NCBI GenBank assembly: GCA_002389505.1
Contig: DGPA01000026.1
Location: 100,048 to 164,047, forward strand
Source of the DNA: Halieaceae bacterium UBA4452
GTDB lineage: Bacteria; Pseudomonadota; Gammaproteobacteria; Pseudomonadales; Halieaceae
Direction of reading: 5' to 3'
Length of the DNA: 64,000 nt
Shown here: positions 61,706 to 64,000 of the stretch, in pieces
Layout of the letters: the number at the start of each line of letters is the position of its first letter
How positions within the stretch are numbered: position 1 is the stretch's first letter
Translations under genes and position numbers: made by a program
The notes under the pieces: generated by a model
What the model saw: only the letters and a program-made list of their open reading frames with translations
What the model was told of the DNA's origin: nothing
Database searches by the model: none

Positions 61706-62956
61706 ATGAAAACGCAACAAAAAAATGTCGCTGCAGGTATTATAGGCAATGTACTCGAATGGTACGACTTTGCGATTTATGGCTACATGGTGCCGGTTCT
61801 CAGCGCACTGTTCTTCCCCTCCGACAACCCAACCGTGTCAATTATTGCGGCGTTCAGTGCGTTTGCCGCCGGCTATTTTGCGCGGCCATTGGGCGGCGTG
61901 ATATTTGGCTGGGTAGGCGACAAACTGGGGCGTAAAGCGGTACTTACCATCAGCGTAACCATGATGGGCCTCGCCACAGTATCGCTGGGATTGCTCCCTA
62001 CTTATAGCCAAATTGGCTTGGCAGCGCCTATCCTGCTGGTACTACTCAGAATTTTCCAAGGTATCTCGGTAGGCGGCGAATACACCGGATCAGTCACCTT
62101 TGTCCTAGAGCACGCACCCAAGGAAAAGCGCGGCTGGCTGACCAGCTGGATTAGTGTCGGCGGCGGCTTAGGCTTTTTAATCGGTTCAGGCGTTGGCGCC
62201 ATTTTGACCAGTAGCTTCTCAAGTGCAGAGCTAAACAACTGGGCTTGGCGAATACCCTTTTTAAGCGGCAGTATTATCGCCATCCTAGGCTTTTTGATGC
62301 GACGTTATCTGACTGAACCCGAGCACACCTCGCGGATCTCCGATGAGCAATCACCATTTGTCGTCGCCATCAGAGATCACTGGCGCAGTATGTTGCAACT
62401 CATGGGTTTGGCCTTGTCTGCCAACGTTATGTTCTATTTTTCATTTGTCTATGTCGATGATTTTCTGGTGCAAACCAAAGGTATAGAGCAGTCGCTGGTA
62501 CTTACGCTAAATACTGCCAGCCTGGCGTTATCAACTGCGCTTATTCCACTGTTTGGTTGGCTTTCTGATCGTGTAGGTAGGCGGCCAATTCTGCTTATGG
62601 GTTCAATATCGATATTACTGACTGCCGGACCCGTTTTTTATGCCTTCGAACACGCCTCGATGACGAGCATTATCATCGCGCAAATTGTATCCGGCATCAC
62701 CGTCGCCATGATGTTTGGTGTGAATCCGTCTGCGCAGAGTGAGCTGTTGCCAGAAAAAGTGCGCCTAACCGCATTTTCAGTAGCCTATGGCGTTGTACTG
62801 GCCGTGTTTGGTGGCACAACACCTGCGGTAGTAGAAAGTCTTATCGCTAAAACCCAGTGGGCATACAGTCCCCTTCCTTACCTGCTTATTTTGTGTCTAG
62901 TATCAGTATTTACCGTGCTAACCGTCAAAGAGAGCCGTCCACCAGCAACACCGTGA
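61706..62956 (+). CDS. MFS transporter, metabolite:H+ symporter (MHS/ProP-like) family
   Basis: A 416-residue, 12-helix permease. The MHS signature is clear: GNVLEWYDFAIYGYMVPVLS at the N-terminus, RPLGGVIFGWVGDKLGRKAV between helices 2 and 3, and FQGISVGGEYTGSVTFVLEH in helix 4-5. Such carriers import small organic acids or osmolytes such as alpha-ketoglutarate, citrate, shikimate or proline/betaine. AGGGGA 8 bases upstream supports the start. It is separated from the catabolic operon by the relic region, so involvement in the same pathway is possible but not shown. Confidence 0.92.
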   Translation: MKTQQKNVAAGIIGNVLEWYDFAIYGYMVPVLSALFFPSDNPTVSIIAAFSAFAAGYFARPLGGVIFGWVGDKLGRKAVLTISVTMMGLATVSLGLLPTYSQIGLAAPILLVLLRIFQGISVGGEYTGSVTFVLEHAPKEKRGWLTSWISVGGGLGFLIGSGVGAILTSSFSSAELNNWAWRIPFLSGSIIAILGFLMRRYLTEPEHTSRISDEQSPFVVAIRDHWRSMLQLMGLALSANVMFYFSFVYVDDFLVQTKGIEQSLVLTLNTASLALSTALIPLFGWLSDRVGRRPILLMGSISILLTAGPVFYAFEHASMTSIIIAQIVSGITVAMMFGVNPSAQSELLPEKVRLTAFSVAYGVVLAVFGGTTPAVVESLIAKTQWAYSPLPYLLILCLVSVFTVLTVKESRPPATP

Positions 62957-63054
62957 CGGCTCAGCGCCAACCTCCATTGGTCTTGATCGCAGCAGTCGAA
63001 ACAAATTCGTGATATACCGAGCCTGCGACACAGAATCCATCATGGGGGATAAGC

Positions 63055-64000
63055 ATGACGAAAGACATAGGCGCGTTAGCGCAATTACAGTATGAACCAA
63101 TGGGTAAAGGGCAATGGGCTGTCGTTGCCATTTGCATCGGGATTTTGGCTTTGGATGGCTATGATGTCCTCTCCATAGCCTTTGCCGCTCCCGGTATCAC
63201 GCAAGAGTGGGACATCTCTAAAGCGACACTAGGTGTCGTATTATCTCTCGAGCTGATGGGTATGGCGGTGGGATCGATTATCATGGGCGCGCTTGCGGAC
63301 AGTCGCGGACGCCGACCGACCCTGCTACTGGGTCTCGCCATTCTCACTATGGGTATGCTCGCCGCCGGCATTGCACCCAATGTGTTTTTTCTCGGTACCG
63401 CTCGCGTATTCACCGGCATTGGTATTGGCGGGCTTCTTGCCGCAGCCACGGCCACGTCATCGGATTTCTGCAACGACAAGAATCGCTCGCTGGCTGTGAT
63501 ACTGGTGGCCGGCGGCTTCGCTTTTGGGGTGTACTTGGGCGCGACGTTTCTGGCACCCTTACTCAAGCAATTTGATTGGCGAGTCACCTTTTATCTTGGT
63601 GCCCTGATGAGCCTACTGTTCATTCCATTGGTTTACCTTTTTGTCCCTGAAACTATCTCTTTTCTTGAGCGTAAGCGCCCAGAAAATGCCTTAGTGCGAA
63701 TACAAGAGATCATGCGACGCTTAGGCCACACTGTCCCAGACACGCTATCTACGATCGCTACTCAGACGTCAGAGTCAGTAGGCATGGTGAGTTTGTTTAA
63801 ACCGGGACTGGCGTTAATCACAATAATCCTCATGTTTGCCTACTTGGGAAATATAGGAACCTACTATTACTTCGTGAAGTGGATGCCCATGATCGTCTCC
63901 GACTTTGGCCACTCAGCGTCTGAAGCCACGGAGGTGCTCGGCGTCATCAGTTTAGGTGGCATCATTGGCTCGATCGGCCTTGGCGTTATCGCACGATTTT
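63055..64000 (+). CDS. MFS transporter, aromatic acid:H+ symporter (AAHS)-like, truncated by window end
   Basis: The frame opens at ATG 63055 (MTKDIGALAQLQYEPMGKGQ), with GGGGGA 7 bases upstream, and stays open to the window edge (315 codons). It contains the AAHS hallmark ALDGYDVLSIAFAAP in helix 1, MGALADSRGRRPTLLLG between helices 2 and 3, and RVFTGIGIGGLLAAATA. Family members (PcaK, BenK, MhpT-like) take up aromatic or other organic acids. About 120 residues of a normal protein of about 440 are missing to the right. It is 98 bases from the MHS transporter and may be cotranscribed. Confidence 0.9.
   Translation, partial: MTKDIGALAQLQYEPMGKGQWAVVAICIGILALDGYDVLSIAFAAPGITQEWDISKATLGVVLSLELMGMAVGSIIMGALADSRGRRPTLLLGLAILTMGMLAAGIAPNVFFLGTARVFTGIGIGGLLAAATATSSDFCNDKNRSLAVILVAGGFAFGVYLGATFLAPLLKQFDWRVTFYLGALMSLLFIPLVYLFVPETISFLERKRPENALVRIQEIMRRLGHTVPDTLSTIATQTSESVGMVSLFKPGLALITIILMFAYLGNIGTYYYFVKWMPMIVSDFGHSASEATEVLGVISLGGIIGSIGLGVIARF

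Noticed and set aside
1..64000. CRISPR array or rRNA operon
   Set aside because: No regularly spaced direct repeats and no rRNA-like sequence were seen in reading the window.

Overview
The window reads as a stretch of chromosome from a marine-type gammaproteobacterium. The best fit is the Cellvibrionales/Halieaceae (OM60/NOR5) neighbourhood. This rests on gene order (Pseudomonas-like mreBCD-gatCAB, hemA-prfA-prmC-moeB, and TPR lipoprotein-lolB-ispE-tRNA-Gln-prs-rplY-pth-ychF) together with the accessory gene content. No rRNA or phylogenetic marker comparison was possible, so the family-level placement is an inference.

The first 39.8 kb is a dense core genome. From 1 to 9.8 kb lies the classic envelope/RpoN block: murA, ibaG and mlaC point left; caxA, kdsD, kdsC, lptC, lptA, lptB, rpoN, hpf, ptsN, rapZ and npr point right. 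Together these genes make Kdo, move LPS across the periplasm and carry the nitrogen-PTS branch. mlaF, mlaE, mlaD and mlaB are missing from their usual places around mlaC. Next come mgtE and darP, a convergent yhdP-maf-mreDCB block (envelope and cell shape) and gatCAB. An Smr protein, cysZ, a Fur-box-preceded siderophore receptor, an RhlB-like helicase and a MATE pump follow. After these come the moeB-like/prmC/prfA/hemA run and the lolB-to-ychF run. mreC appears to start at an AUU codon.

After a terminator and an elongator tRNA-Met (39.7 kb) the character changes to accessory DNA. It holds a beta-propeller lipoprotein, relics of a SnoaL-like gene, an IS91-like transposase and a tyrosine recombinase, orphan membrane proteins, an M48 protease, a degraded bestrophin channel gene, and short dispersed repeats at 46.9, 48.6 and 61.3 kb.

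The most interesting part is 45.7-64 kb, which looks like a catabolic island. A leftward operon encodes a two-subunit B12-dependent acyl-CoA mutase, its MeaB GTPase chaperone and an acyl-CoA dehydrogenase. Diverging from it is a rightward operon: Fe-type alcohol dehydrogenase, TetR regulator, acyl-CoA ligase, TonB-dependent receptor, cytochrome P450 and a luciferase-like flavin monooxygenase. A thiolase lies to the left and two MFS transporters (MHS type, then AAHS type cut by the window end) lie to the right. The mutase lacks the residues that define methylmalonyl-CoA mutase: the positions equivalent to Tyr89, Arg207 and His244 are Leu63, Cys187 and Asn225. It is therefore unlikely to act on methylmalonyl-CoA and is probably an undescribed branch of the acyl-CoA mutases. 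The inferred logic is outer-membrane uptake, oxygenation by P450 and flavin monooxygenase, alcohol oxidation, CoA activation, carbon-skeleton rearrangement, then dehydrogenation and thiolysis of a branched or quaternary-carbon substrate. The substrate itself cannot be read from the sequence.
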